Shown: one piece after another, positions 35,577 through 45,646 of the stretch
How the letters are laid out: the number at the start of each line of letters is the position of its first letter
How positions within the stretch are numbered: the stretch's first letter is position 1
From: Neoechinorhynchus agilis
Lineage: Eukaryota > Acanthocephala
Reading direction: 5' to 3'
Length of the DNA stretch: 64,000 nucleotides
NCBI GenBank assembly: GCA_051530055.1
Contig: CM121342.1
Coordinates: forward strand, 10,726,001-10,790,000
Translations under genes and position numbers: made by a program
The notes under the pieces: generated by a model
Database searches by the model: none
The model's input: only the letters and a program-made list of their open reading frames with translations
Told to the model about the DNA's origin: nothing

Positions 35577-37502
35577 ATGTCAGATTTTATTGATAACGTC
35601 CATCAATACAGGCGGTCGTATCAGGACGGAGAACCCAGGTCTCCCCCGGAACCACCAGAAACGACAAGGATAAGTATTCCTGTCAGTTTTGTACAATCTC
35701 CCGACGTTTCCCGATCGGTATGTGCGCACAAGGCAACGCACACATTTCTTCGATTTTAACACGAACTTTAACGACATCTCTGTAGACTGCTCTAATTCAA
35801 CTCTGTCTCTCTCGTTTTTTCTTTTAAAGGTATACGAAATACCCATCCATAGAGCACGCAGCACCAGCGACATCGATTCGCCGCAGGATTCTGGACGTCA
35901 ACCACCTTGTTCTCAATTCCAACCACTCGCCCCAATGCCGCAACAGTGGCCACTACCGAGTGATTTTACTGCACCTTACGATTCGTCCGGACATCAGCCG
36001 TACTTTCATTCACAACATCCACAATCGCAATTCCAACAAGTTCCATATGGGACCTCGCAATATCCTTCTTCATATAACAACCAATACAGGGATCCTTTTG
36101 AACGAAACTTCGGGGAACCATTCGGACCCTATTTCCAACACCATGATCAACCATCATACGGAATGCCGCCGTACAGTAGTCATTTGCGGCAGCAAAGACA
36201 ACCCTTCTATGAACCAATGCCTTCTCAACACAATTGGCAGCGTAACTACAATCAATCACTAAACCCGGCATCGAATACACCCTATTTGGAACAACCACAT
36301 TTTCCGGCTAGAATGCGACATGCCGTAAGCCAAGGTTTGAGTTACCATGACACTACATCTGAGATGTAAGCGAACTTTAGAGAACTTGTTTGACAATCCA
36401 ATGCGAGATCGATGGCGCCAATCGACACCAACGGGACAGAGTTCAACTGAAAAGGACGAAGCAAGAAAACGTTCCCCGTCTCCACAGACTGTTGCGGACA
36501 TAAACTATCCAATTCCAATGTCTTATAGTCCTTTGAAACCACTACAGAAAGCAGACAGGGTATCTAGTGATTCCCAAATCACTAATCGATCGAAAACAGT
36601 AGAAGGAGAAGAGATGAAGTTCACTAGGGTCCTGAATGCCATTGAAAGTGATCTCAATGTGCTCGAGGGTGAGCTGAAAAAGTTTTCCGGTAAGCGCGAT
36701 GATCAATTGTATGTCTATCTGGAAGAGATGCTGACCAAATGCTTGATTGGCTGTGATTCGGTTGTGAGCGACAGCGTTGGCGAAGAAATAAGGACAAGAC
36801 GAAGACTGGTCGTTAAAAAGTGTCAAGCGCTTGTAGAGGAACTTGAGAAGAAAGTAAAGGAAGAGAAGCCGGAGATTGTGATCGCCCCGCCTTCCGAGTC
36901 GGTAACGTTCCAAGAAGAGCGAGAACTTAAAGAGCCAAAAGTGCGCAGAAGGATAAAAAGCACTGGACAAGTAGAGAATAAAAGGATTAGTGAGGAACCG
37001 ATTCCGATGAAGTACGATCACGTCGCACAGCAGTTGCTGATGAAGTTTTTAAGTTTTGCTGTAGTTAAGAAATAACTGGGCCGTTTTCATCTAATGCAAA
37101 AGTGGGTCATCTCGTAGTTATCTTTGATATTCGGTTCTTGGTAACCTTAAAAGGTCTTTTTGAAGCTAACTAATACACATCAGCAATTGCCGTTGTTTAG
37201 TCAGAGAAATCAGACAAGGTAACGAATCAACCAAAAAGTCACGGGATAAACCACCGACCCAACCAAAAGTCGAGGACCATCTACAAATGTTGTCAAAATT
37301 GGACCGAACTATAGATGACCTTGCTAAGCGTTTAAACAACACTCATTTGAGTAGCAATGAGAAGCTTGACATTGATGAACAAGTTACAAGATGCATTCTT
37401 GATTGTGACAATATCACCGGTCAGGAATTAGGCCCCGAAGTGAGAAAGAGACGAAAGGACGTCATCAAAAAAGCTCAGCATTTACTCGATCAAAAGCAAT
37501 AA
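35577..37502 (+). CDS. BAG3-like co-chaperone with two BAG domains and IPV motifs
   Basis: BAG proteins bind the Hsp70 ATPase domain as nucleotide-exchange factors; BAG3 also binds small heat-shock proteins through IPV motifs. Exons: 35577-35717, 35830-36334, 36381-37052, 37201-37502; 539 residues. The start follows a splice acceptor (ctgttacag) directly. Motifs: RISIPV (residue 32), YEIPIHR (residue 49), then a Gln/Tyr/Pro-rich low-complexity region and YPIPMSYS (258). BAG domain one (about 296-373): FTRVLNAIESDLNVLEGELK ... LYVYLEEMLTKCLIGCDSV. BAG domain two (about 468-539): LSKLDRTIDDLAKRL ... VTRCILDCDNITGQELGPEV. The last intron (148 nt, donor GTTTTG) is the only one giving the right phase but has a weak donor. 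If exon 3 is not spliced, the protein ends at 37075 with one BAG domain. Confidence 0.85.
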
Positions 37503-37604
37503 GCGTTATTGTTGTTGATGTGACCGTGCATTGGTTGTGTATCGAGTTTCTCAGTCCTTGAGATTGATAATACATAGTGGTACCAAGATGTTTATGGCGG
37601 TGGA

Positions 37605-37796
37605 CTATTTTTTGGTCGTCGGAGTCAGCGTCTTGTAGTGCTCATCGACTACTTTGTTGAACATGGGCACCATTCCGCGCTTGACGAACAAAGTTTCATC
37701 GTCTATTTTCGAAATGATGTTCAATCCCGACAAATAGAGCAACTGAACTAGACTTGAATCACATCTAAGCAATGTTCCTTTCGAGCATTGGGGCAT
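37605..37796 (-). CDS. Tfb5/TTDA-like protein, diverged copy
   Basis: A 63-residue product from the ATG at 37796 resembles TFIIH subunit 5: KGTLLRCDSSLVQLLYL, then IISKIDDETLFV and a helical C-terminus. Compared with the copy at 38627-38848 it lacks about eight residues between the first helix and the LVQDLDD-type strand. The frame is open upstream to 37838 (14 more residues). Unlike the other copy it has no splice acceptor at its ATG. It may be a diverging paralogue or a young pseudogene. Confidence 0.6.
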   Translation of the reverse strand: MPQCSKGTLLRCDSSLVQLLYLSGLNIISKIDDETLFVKRGMVPMFNKVVDEHYKTLTPTTKK

Positions 37797-37919
37797 TGTG
37801 AACACAAATTTTTTATTTGCAAACTGTAACGCTAGCAAACTCAGTACAAAATTACGTTGTAAAAAATCAATAGGGTCTCGTTTGGGTTTGAGCTTCCGTT
37901 CAAAAATAATTTAAGAATT

Positions 37920-38060
37920 ATTGTTTGAAGTCCTTATCAGGTTCATACGCTACGTTTGTTAATAACTGACAAACTGATGATGATGAACCCACGGTGAGGT
38001 TCGTAGAACGTCTTTAATGAACTCTTTAAAGGGTGAAGACTTCTAAACAATAATCAGAAT
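37920..38060. repeat. Inverted-repeat fragment, family of 1343-1414
   Basis: 37975-38040 contains gaacccacggtgaggttcgt, agaacgtctttaatgaac and then gaagacttctaaacaataat, corresponding to the loop, right arm and flank of the 1343-1414 hairpin. An inverted relative lies at 47300-47362. Confidence 0.6.
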
Positions 38061-38149
38061 CTAAATTACTTCATAGAAAGTGCTAACAAATTAAGGATTT
38101 AAGCGTGGGATACTTTATAATCAAAATCGTAGATGTATGATCGCGCTTT

Positions 38150-38530
38150 AATGATCCAAGATATCGGTTGGTTGTGTGTCGAAAAGAAAAAAGCCGAGTA
38201 AATGATGTTCTATATAACTGACTTGCAAGTTGACATTAGAGAATTCGACACTTCCCGAGTGAGTTTGATGTTGTTTAGTGGACTTTAGCCCGAATCCCTG
38301 TTTCAGAGTCAAATGGTTCAAAATCCATTATCGCCGAGACGAAATACTGCTGAAGGGAGGAGAGTCTCGCCACCTCGGGAGGAAGCTGCTAGAATTCGGA
38401 GGGATTCGTACAAAACTCTTAACCGTATGTGTTTGAGAGTCAAAGTGATTCAATCATTTCCCTGATCCAAGATACCGGTTGACGGTGTTCCCGAAGAAAA
38501 TAATCAGCCTTGTAAAGGATGTTCACAGCA
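38150..38530 (+). other. Duplicated coding-like segment, possible small exons
   Basis: Two similar blocks, 38153-38213 and 38463-38526, share gatccaagata.cggttg and translate to PRYRL[V/T]V...V[N/K]DV. Between them, after an acceptor-like tttcag (about 38307), a frame MVQNPLSPRRNTAEGRRVSP ends at a donor-like GTATGT (38427). A spliced reading exists but gives very short products. I cannot settle whether this is a small gene or debris of a local duplication that may also have produced the Tfb5 pair. Confidence 0.35.
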
Positions 38531-38626
38531 GTTTAAAGAAACAATGCAATAAATGACGGCTAAAGCGCTGAAAAATAACTCCTTTGGTAAAAACTTTAAA
38601 AACTATTTATTAAAAACGGTACACAA

Positions 38627-38848
38627 TCATTTCTTTTGCTCAGTATAAGCCATTTTGGCCAAATGTTCATCAATCTTTTTTCGTATTAGTGGCACGGAAT
38701 CTCTATTTACGAACATGGAGTGATCATCCAGGTCTTGTACTAGTTTAACACTTGCATATTCACCTTCTCCTTTTGCACATAAATTCAACACTATCTGTTT
38801 AATGGCCGGATCGCACAACAGAAGAGATCCTCGTTGAAAAGAAACCAT
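38627..38848 (-). CDS. GTF2H5: TFIIH subunit 5 (Tfb5/TTDA)
   Basis: The smallest TFIIH subunit stabilises XPD/p52 and stimulates XPB in nucleotide-excision repair and transcription. The single-exon product is 73 residues (human 71): RGSLLLCDPAIKQIVLNL, KLVQDLDDHSMFV and IRKKIDEHLAK correspond to the family KGVLIECDPAMKQ, IIQDIDDTHVF and C-terminal helix. A splice acceptor (tgtgttttag) abuts the ATG, supporting 38848 as the true start and suggesting trans-splicing. A diverged copy lies 0.8 kb downstream on the same strand. Confidence 0.9.
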   Translation of the reverse strand: MVSFQRGSLLLCDPAIKQIVLNLCAKGEGEYASVKLVQDLDDHSMFVNRDSVPLIRKKIDEHLAKMAYTEQKK

Positions 38849-40861
38849 CTAAAACACAGATATGAAGTTAATAATAAAAACATTTGCACTAAAAATTAAA
38901 ATGCGCTTTACTCTAAAAAGGAATCTACATATCGAAGGAATATTTCACAAATTTTGATTATGTACAAAAGTTACTTTTTGCCAAATAAGCAACTCTTTAT
39001 TTCAGTATTCTCTTTGGAAATCGATACTTTTAAACGGAACTACTGTAGATCCGACAGTTCGATTTTTACATTATTTGAGCATACCGAGATTGCCCTGCTG
39101 ACAATCTAAAGTAATATTCTTTGGACCTTTATATACTAAAAAGGACAAATTTGAGAATTTCTTATGCGAAAGTTTCTAGAAATTTTGAGAAATTCAAGAC
39201 AAACGAGACAACCCGGCGCAATTCAAGATATTATCGTTGTCATCAATTTCCGAGAGAAGCCTCGATTGAATATTACTTCAAAAATCATAGAACGGTGGAA
39301 CGTCTTTATCCTTCATTGCCTCTAGAACCGGCGCTGATTCTCTGATAAAAATATTTCTATGCACGGGGTTTCTTTGTTGTTGTGATCAACTATTTTCCAA
39401 GCTTTGGTAAACATTATGCGGGACTCGGTCCGACGATACCAATCGTCTCAATGGCGACCGATCGAGGCATTTGTATTTCTCCCTTTTTCATTGCGCTTTT
39501 CACCATTTCATCGGCTCCTGAAACTGCAAGGGACCAGTCGTATTCAAGAAGTCTCAGGGAGACAGTTTCCCATGGAACTGTTTGGTCTTTTCCCGTCATC
39601 TCGGTTTATTCCTACAATCAGCAACGGCAGGCATTCCATCTCTGCACGAGTTGGTCAATTTAAATTGTCCGATTGAGTTTTGGTTCGTGTGTTTCTGTAT
39701 TGACAATAATAAGCGGATTTTGTTTCCTTAATCTAAATACCGAAACGAGATAGCGATTGAATGCTAGGCGTTGGAATGTTTTAAGAAATGTTTCACGTCC
39801 ATAAACAAAACGGAATGAAACCCATGGACTATCACAGAACGGCACGGAATGATGTAACCTTCAAATAGAAGCATCTATATACCAAGACTCCTTTTAGTTT
39901 CTGACTTTCACAACATGAATCTTAAAGATCAGACTGACATCGACGGCGGACTCATCAGAATGATATCGGATCAAGCCAGACGACGCTTGTTCTAGAAAGC
40001 GTCCGGCTCTAATGTATGCGTGATATGCGCATGGTTATCCCAAATCTCTTCTCATTCAAATGGTCCTCGCCACTCAGTAAGCTGCTAAACCATTGTGTTA
40101 TATACAACTACCATCAATGTAAACTGCCATCATCCATCAATACCATTGCACGTACACGAAATGGAATCGGTCCGCCGTGACAAGTGTTGGTAACTAAAGT
40201 CTCACTTGGCGACATACTCGAGCTGATGACATTTAGTGTACGTAGGAGAAACGAGAGTAAAAGTCGTCGGAAAGCGAGCAAATGTTTCACATTCTGCTCA
40301 TAGAAGCTCCAAATTGTTACAACTATTAAACTTGTCCAAATCGAAGCAAAAAATGAACGCCGAGCCTCATTTCGTTAACCAAAAACACTTTGTCGACTTA
40401 TCAAGTCCACGCGAGGACACCATACCGAACCTTCGGGTTTTTGTTGTTCTTTTTATCCGTACCATTATCCAAATAGTTCCGAATAAGCCATCAAAGTCGT
40501 GGATTCGGACGGTTTGCATATTCGATCGACGTTCAATCAATCCGCTTATGCTATTGGCTAACGTTAAAATAGTTGTCTGAATTCCAGAATGAATGCCAAA
40601 CCTCATTTCGTTTACCAAAAGGACTTAATGGACTTCCCAATTGTATGAAGCATCGTCCTTTACTGGTTTGATCGATTCATTTTTGTCTCCTTAAAGAATG
40701 CATGAATTGTGGCAATTCCTTTAATTGAAGACGATAATGAAAGCGTATTTCATTGTTTATGAGTGAATAAAATGTGACTTCTTGGTCTTCTCTTTTTTTG
40801 CCGATAAGTGAAAATCTAAGACTTGTGCTAATCAAAGCTCCTTCACGTTCAATTTCAGACG
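38849..40861. other. Intergenic upstream of the LIM-homeobox gene
   Basis: Frames at 39121-39345 and 39404-39676 have no recognised homologue. An approximately 50-base direct repeat (cctcatttcgtt.accaaaa) is present at about 40365 and 40600. The last bases (ttcaatttcag, then acg) form a splice acceptor just before the LIM-HD ATG. Confidence 0.45.
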
Positions 40862-42083
40862 ATGAATCATATTTGCAGCTATCACGGTGAGATAGACAAC
40901 AAAGAGAACACGCGATCGAGTGAAATGAATGGACAAATAGATGTCTATAATGGCGAATACCCGGTAGCTGTGGCAAATGATTTTAGGACTTCCCCGAAGA
41001 AACAAATTGCAATGGGTGTGCCAACAACCGTGACTTTCAATAGCAGTTTCGTTAACCAACGACTCGATGGTTGTCATTTGAGGGAAATGGTGAACGTACC
41101 ATTAAATGCAGCCATTGTTGGACCTATATACCCGGATCCCCTTGTTCCCCCGCCAAATTTCACTTCTCAGGACTACGTGTACATGAATTTAGTTCACGGA
41201 TTTGTGGTCGAAGAAGACGAGTATCCTCATTATGACCAACTTGATGTGAGTACTCCTTCGATTGTTTATTTAACTCACGTTTTGTTTAGATCATTGGATA
41301 TTGCATGAGTTGCGATAACTCGATTTACGACGGTCAAAGAGCAACTCGGCTACCGGATGGTGATCAATACCACCAGGAATGTTTCAAATGTGCGGATTGT
41401 GCCAAGAGTCTAATCGAAGAAGGTGCTTATATAATGAACGGACGGATTCTATGCAGTCGGTGCTCATGTTCTCAAGACTACAAAACCTGCGCTGGCTGTC
41501 ATTCACGGCTATTCGGGAGCGACCACGTCTACATCGTGGGCACCGAAGAAAGTCTGATTTTCCACGAAGAATGTTATAAATGCCACGAATGCGGTCGTGA
41601 TCTCGACGAAGTTTTAAAGCAAATCGAAATTGTCAATGGAAATGTGTACTGTAGGCCGTATTGCCGACGATCTCGACTCCTAATGCTTCAATTCGGCAAA
41701 TTAGGCGGTGAAGGCGTGAACTTACTAGTTGAAGAAGTTAACGATTGTGAACTTGATGCTATACTCGACGAGAGTCGATTTGAAATGGATTGTGAGCACA
41801 TTAAGCAGGAGGATCCGTCAAATTCTCAGGAATCGGGAAATAATTTGTTTTATAATAGAAGAAGGCGAACGAGATTCACTGAGAATCAACTTTCATGGCT
41901 ACGGAGATATTTCTCTCATACCAAACATCCTAATACAAAAGAGATTGAACACATTGCAAACTCAATAGGTTTTCTTATTTTAACATCTCTAAAAGCTACA
42001 TTTAATGTTTAGATTTAAGCCGAAGAATAGTCACAGTTTGGTTCCAAAATGCTCGTGCTGCTGCGAAGAGAACTGGAAGCTAG
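40862..42083 (+). CDS. LIM-homeodomain transcription factor
   Basis: A nuclear regulator with two zinc-binding LIM domains and a homeodomain. Exons 40862-41245, 41290-41968 and 42013-42083 (introns of 44 nt each) give 377 residues. LIM1 (about 133-186): CMSC ... YHQECFKCADC ... LCSRC. LIM2 (about 195-253): CAGCHSRLFG ... FHEECYKCHECG ... VYCRPYC; its final ligand spacing is atypical (Cys-x3-Cys rather than Cys-x2-Asp/Cys/His). The homeodomain occupies the very C-terminus (about 318-377): RRRRTRFTENQLSWLRRYF and VTVWFQNARAAAKR. Order and spacing fit LHX-type factors; LHX6/8 (arrowhead, lim-4) is a plausible subgroup but not certain. The 128-residue N-terminal extension has no recognised motif. 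A splice acceptor lies three bases before the ATG. Confidence 0.93.
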
Positions 42084-42220
42084 CGACTGAAATCGGATCT
42101 GTAATATTTCACGAGAACAAGAATGTATTATGAACAATTTGAATGCGCTTTTCTAAAGAAGAACATTGGTTTTTCTAGAGATCTATTTCAGGCTTGCCAT
42201 CAACTTCCTTTAGGACTTTA

Positions 42221-42711
42221 TCATTCCTTCTTTTTTGACTGTTTTGTAGCTCCAATAGGTTTAACGAGCCGGTTTGAGGGTTCTTGTTCCAGTTCTGGAT
42301 CGGGAAGGAGGTTATCATGAGCAAAACGTTTTTTCCTTATTCCGCTACACAACAACGGAGCTGTTAGTTGACATAAAGGTAAATTCTTAATGGCTAAAAT
42401 GAGCCATAAGATCACTTCAAATTAAAAAAACCAAACCTGCCACTCGTTGGCCGTCGGACTTAGAGTCCTCATCACGGAACACCGCAACCATCACTTTGTC
42501 TCTTAGTCGACACTGAAACCATTCATTATCGACCAAAATCCGACGCTCGAGCAAAACCGAAGCCAAGTCCAGTGGTATTCGGCCATTCTTGTCCACAAAC
42601 GAATTTAGGAGCTAAAATGAGATGAAAATATGATTTCTATCAATAAAAAAGTACTCGCTTAGGGATCCTAAGAACGAATTGATGAGCCGTTTTCTTCTTG
42701 GTGATTTTCAT
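42221..42711 (-). CDS. Unrecognised 134-aa protein, three exons
   Basis: Exons 42711-42655, 42611-42437 and 42393-42221 with two 43-nt introns sum to 405 bases. The start is immediately preceded by a strong acceptor (ttttttcag, then acg). The product begins MKITKKKTAHQFVLRIPKR, has a middle section ASVLLERRILVDNEWFQCRL followed by DKVMVAVFRDED, and ends in a lysine-rich tail. The good splice signals and continuous phase make the gene credible. I recognise no family and propose no function. It is convergent with the LIM-homeobox gene (stops 138 bp apart). Confidence 0.65.
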
Positions 42712-43960
42712 CGTCTGAAAAAGTACACATGCACAGAGAGCTCCTTGAGCGATTTTGTCACTAGTTTGATCAAATTCTAACTTTATCAACACCGAGAAGT
42801 TTTGACGTTATCGCGATTCTCAAATTAAATGCGCGGTGTAGTTTCGAAAGTAAAAAAATAAATGAATGATACTAAATTTGTTTTTACAAAATAGCGCGAT
42901 TATAATCGTATTTTAGGTTCAGAAGTTACTCGACTTTATCATAATTTTAAGTGTATTCCGTTTTTGTGCACTTGGACTTTCAATGAATTGGTGATTTCTT
43001 TTTAAAAGAATCGTTGTTTTTAACTTGTCGGACGACCTATTAAGGGCGATTGCGAGTTTTTGCCTTTTTTGCTTGGGCGATTCTTATTTTCCACAATATC
43101 TTCAATAGAAAACTTTTTATATGCGCTAACTTGCAACAAAACTGATGTTAGATATATTGCGAGGGCCCAACTATTTTGTCCCCTTCGGAGTAGAGACATA
43201 TGGAGCGCTCGACACTCACTCTGCTCCAGGATCTGGAAGAAATTGAGAGAAACGACCGGTGATGCATGAACAGGTGTATTCCTGCGAACGAGGCAATGCT
43301 GCTAGCGTGATAGCGACAGCTGAGGAAGGAGAGAAGCTCCAATTTTGCGGACGGCGGTAATTGCACGTTTTGTGCTTTATTATTGTGAAACCTAGAAAAG
43401 GTATATTTCGATCCAATCGTTATTAAAGAGATTCTTTTTAACAAATATTACACGAGCCTTTTAAGTACATTTACATCGAGATTCATCCCTTAGCGAATCA
43501 CTGATCGCCTTCAACAATTTAACTTTCTATTTTTAGAGAAAATCAAGATGGGCTTCTATGCTTTTTTATCACATTGTAAAATCGATGAAGTGCAATCATG
43601 TTATTATTGTTGTTCAAAAGTTGACATTTGTTTACCGTTTATTTTGGTTCAATCAAAGAGGATTTTGACTTTATCGCCTATTTTGACTGGTTGGTAGACG
43701 GCTTAGAACGTTCAAACATAAAATTGTGTTTATTTTCAATCGCTAAGAAGATCGTCTTACAAGTCAATTGACATGAATGAAAGCTTAAGTCAATAATTGG
43801 AGCAATGTTTACAAACATTATTGAGCGTTTCGTCGAGAGCGCTTCAATTTTCGCGAGTGTAATGAGCGGAACGTGTTTCCTATCAAAGATCCACTTGCAC
43901 ACAAAGTCAATCGCGCTCATTTTCTCACAAATCACTCACGAATAAAAGTTACCACTACGA
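42712..43960. other. Intergenic with a retroelement scrap
   Basis: No gene besides the retroelement fragment at 43160-43330. AT-rich, with short random frames. Confidence 0.5.
43160..43330 (+). mobile_element. Retroelement C-terminal fragment
   Basis: One frame reads NYFVPFGVETYGALDTHSAP, and further on ERGNAASV, matching the FVPFGVET and QRGNAxSV motifs of the family end at 24976-25221. A stop and frame changes show decay. Confidence 0.65.
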
Positions 43961-44901
43961 ATGCCTTTGGAAGGTCTCGAAATTGATCCTGAACGTTTGG
44001 AACGTTATATAGCTAGTTTACCTCAGAATCGACGCAAATCTCGTTCTGAAGCAGGAGTTTCTAAGGATTTAGAAGAAATTGGAGCGAGCATTCAGTTGCT
44101 GTTGACTCAAATTGAAGGTTAGTTCGAGCTCAGTTAACAATTTCAAAATTTATAAACGTTCTTAGAAGACAAAAAGGATGCCATAAAAAGCGCAAAAAGA
44201 GCGTTTACGATTTCCAATATTGAACTGGACCGTCAGTACGTTTATGTAAGTCCTTTTCTGAACAAAATCTTTTTGGATAAAGTCGTTAAGATTCAAGAAA
44301 TTACTGAAAGTTCGTTGAAAGATTACGAAGAGAGTCTAAGATCGCATTTCGAATACTGGGACGTGTAAGTGTCTTTGTGGAGTTGAAAAAGTATAAGAAT
44401 TTCTGTAGTTATTTGAAAGAACGGACTACAACTATAAGATGCGATCTTAGCGATTTTCATGATACAATAAGAGACCTAAAATGCTCAGACAAGTCAGTTT
44501 TTGATTTTTATCTTCTAAAATTTCAGCGAATTTTAGTCCAAGTATCGAAACCGCAGTCTACTATTATGAGCAGTTGACGGAAATAAAGAAGAAAATCGAG
44601 CTTTTTATATGGGAACTTGAGAGATTTACGGATATTGTTGCAAGTAGTTTAGAGGTATGCCAATGAAATTTACCTTAAAAAACATCCTACCACAAAGAAA
44701 AAGTTAAAACATCACGAAAAACAAAGTAAAATGCCTTCAGAGGAAATTTCTGTAAGTTCCATTTATTTAGCTTAAGATTATCCTTTTGGTTTGCAGAAAA
44801 CAGAGCATCATTACCAATACCCACAAGACAACTTCGATCAGGATTCAAAGAAGAAAAAGGAGCCGAGAAATTGGTTTTTTAGATTGTTTGCTTGTCTCTA
44901 G
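43961..44901 (+). CDS. Unrecognised 223-aa coiled-coil protein, seven exons
   Basis: Exons 43961-44117, 44166-44245, 44291-44364, 44409-44492, 44537-44654, 44698-44751 and 44797-44901, with introns of 43-48 nt, sum to 672 bases in one frame. The protein is helical throughout, with heptad-like stretches SKDLEEIGASIQLLLTQIEG and YYEQLTEIKKKIELFIWELE. It ends in a Lys-rich segment and an aromatic tail (RNWFFRLFACL) that could be a membrane-binding tip. The geometry (about 200-residue helix bundle) is reminiscent of sorting-nexin-type coiled-coil domains, but that is a weak impression. No family is assigned. Consistent phases across six introns make the model likely. Confidence 0.65.
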
Positions 44902-45338
44902 AGCTGCGAGACCATATTAGTTGAATTAATTTCAAAAATCACTCTTTGATTTCATGGAGAGAAATTCAGACGGGATTATAGAATTGGAGATGTGGTGATC
45001 ATAATCCCCCAAATAAAACATATTTTTCTACACCTTTTTTGTAGTTGCCTAATTTATTATCGACGTTTTCCCAAGGTTTGTCATTGCAAATTGTTTCGAG
45101 ATAGTAGGAGTTTGTCATATTTCTTAAATTTTCTATATGAACGGATTTTTTTATTTTTTAAAATTTAAGAATTTATTTTTATTATACTCGAAGCATCAAT
45201 CACGGCCCATCTGGGTGGTCGCCGGTCGCTGTTCCCATTCGACGACCCAATTCGTCACATAGTTGAATGGCCGACCCACCGAGAGCCTCGCGAATGGCAT
45301 GAAATCTTGTTAATATTTTAATTGAACGTATTTTGCAG
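44902..45338. other. Intergenic with MITE and retroelement scraps
   Basis: 44950-45030 (catggagagaaattcagacg, then gggattata and gatgtggtgatcataatc) is a partial copy of the 31784-31993 MITE. 45205-45310 is a retroelement fragment. It ends in an acceptor (gtattttgcag). Confidence 0.5.
45205..45310 (-). mobile_element. Retroelement C-terminal scrap
   Basis: The minus-strand reading EALGGSAIQLCDELGRRMGT, then ATGDHPDG, parallels the family segment ETLGSFGTAAQDLVNQLSKR, then LGRITGD. Too short to say more. Confidence 0.55.
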
Positions 45339-45592
45339 ATTTCTTCTATTCCTCCACGAACGCTGCACTTCCTAACACCCAGGTGTTGCCGACAAATCAA
45401 CGCATTTTGCGTCCCAGATTAGGCATTTTCCCTGCCGCCAACGAAAAATTGTTATTCAATCCGCTCACTTTTTCCCCCTTCAAAGTGAAATGTATGCCCG
45501 GACTCGAGGATCATACGGGCTTGAACGGAGTCCAAGATCCTTCTAATGATAGCGAAGTGACCACTCAGCTTTCAGTACACCGAGAGTTTTAA
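45339..45592 (+). other. Orphan coding exon, no partner found
   Basis: After a good acceptor (gtattttgcag) there is an open frame of 83 codons ending at 45592 with protein-like composition (LRPRLGIFPAANEKLLFNPL, then TFSPFKVKCMPGLED). It has no ATG near its start, so it looks like a terminal exon. The upstream side is occupied by mobile-element debris and no donor exon is recognisable. Only 54 bases separate its stop from the IGBP1 ATG. It may be the 3' remnant of a gene truncated by insertion. Confidence 0.45.
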
Positions 45593-45646
45593 GATCTTTG
45601 ATGACTTACGCGCTCTCCTTCACAGATTTCGCTTAAAGATAGACGA

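Noticed and set aside
39404-39676. Overlapping open frames on both strands near 39.4-39.7 kb
   Set aside because: Both strands are open in this more GC-rich patch, typical of a repeat rather than a gene; no family match.
45200-45400. 66-codon minus-strand frame read as an independent gene
   Set aside because: Its core matches the retroelement C-terminal domain, so it is mobile-element debris.
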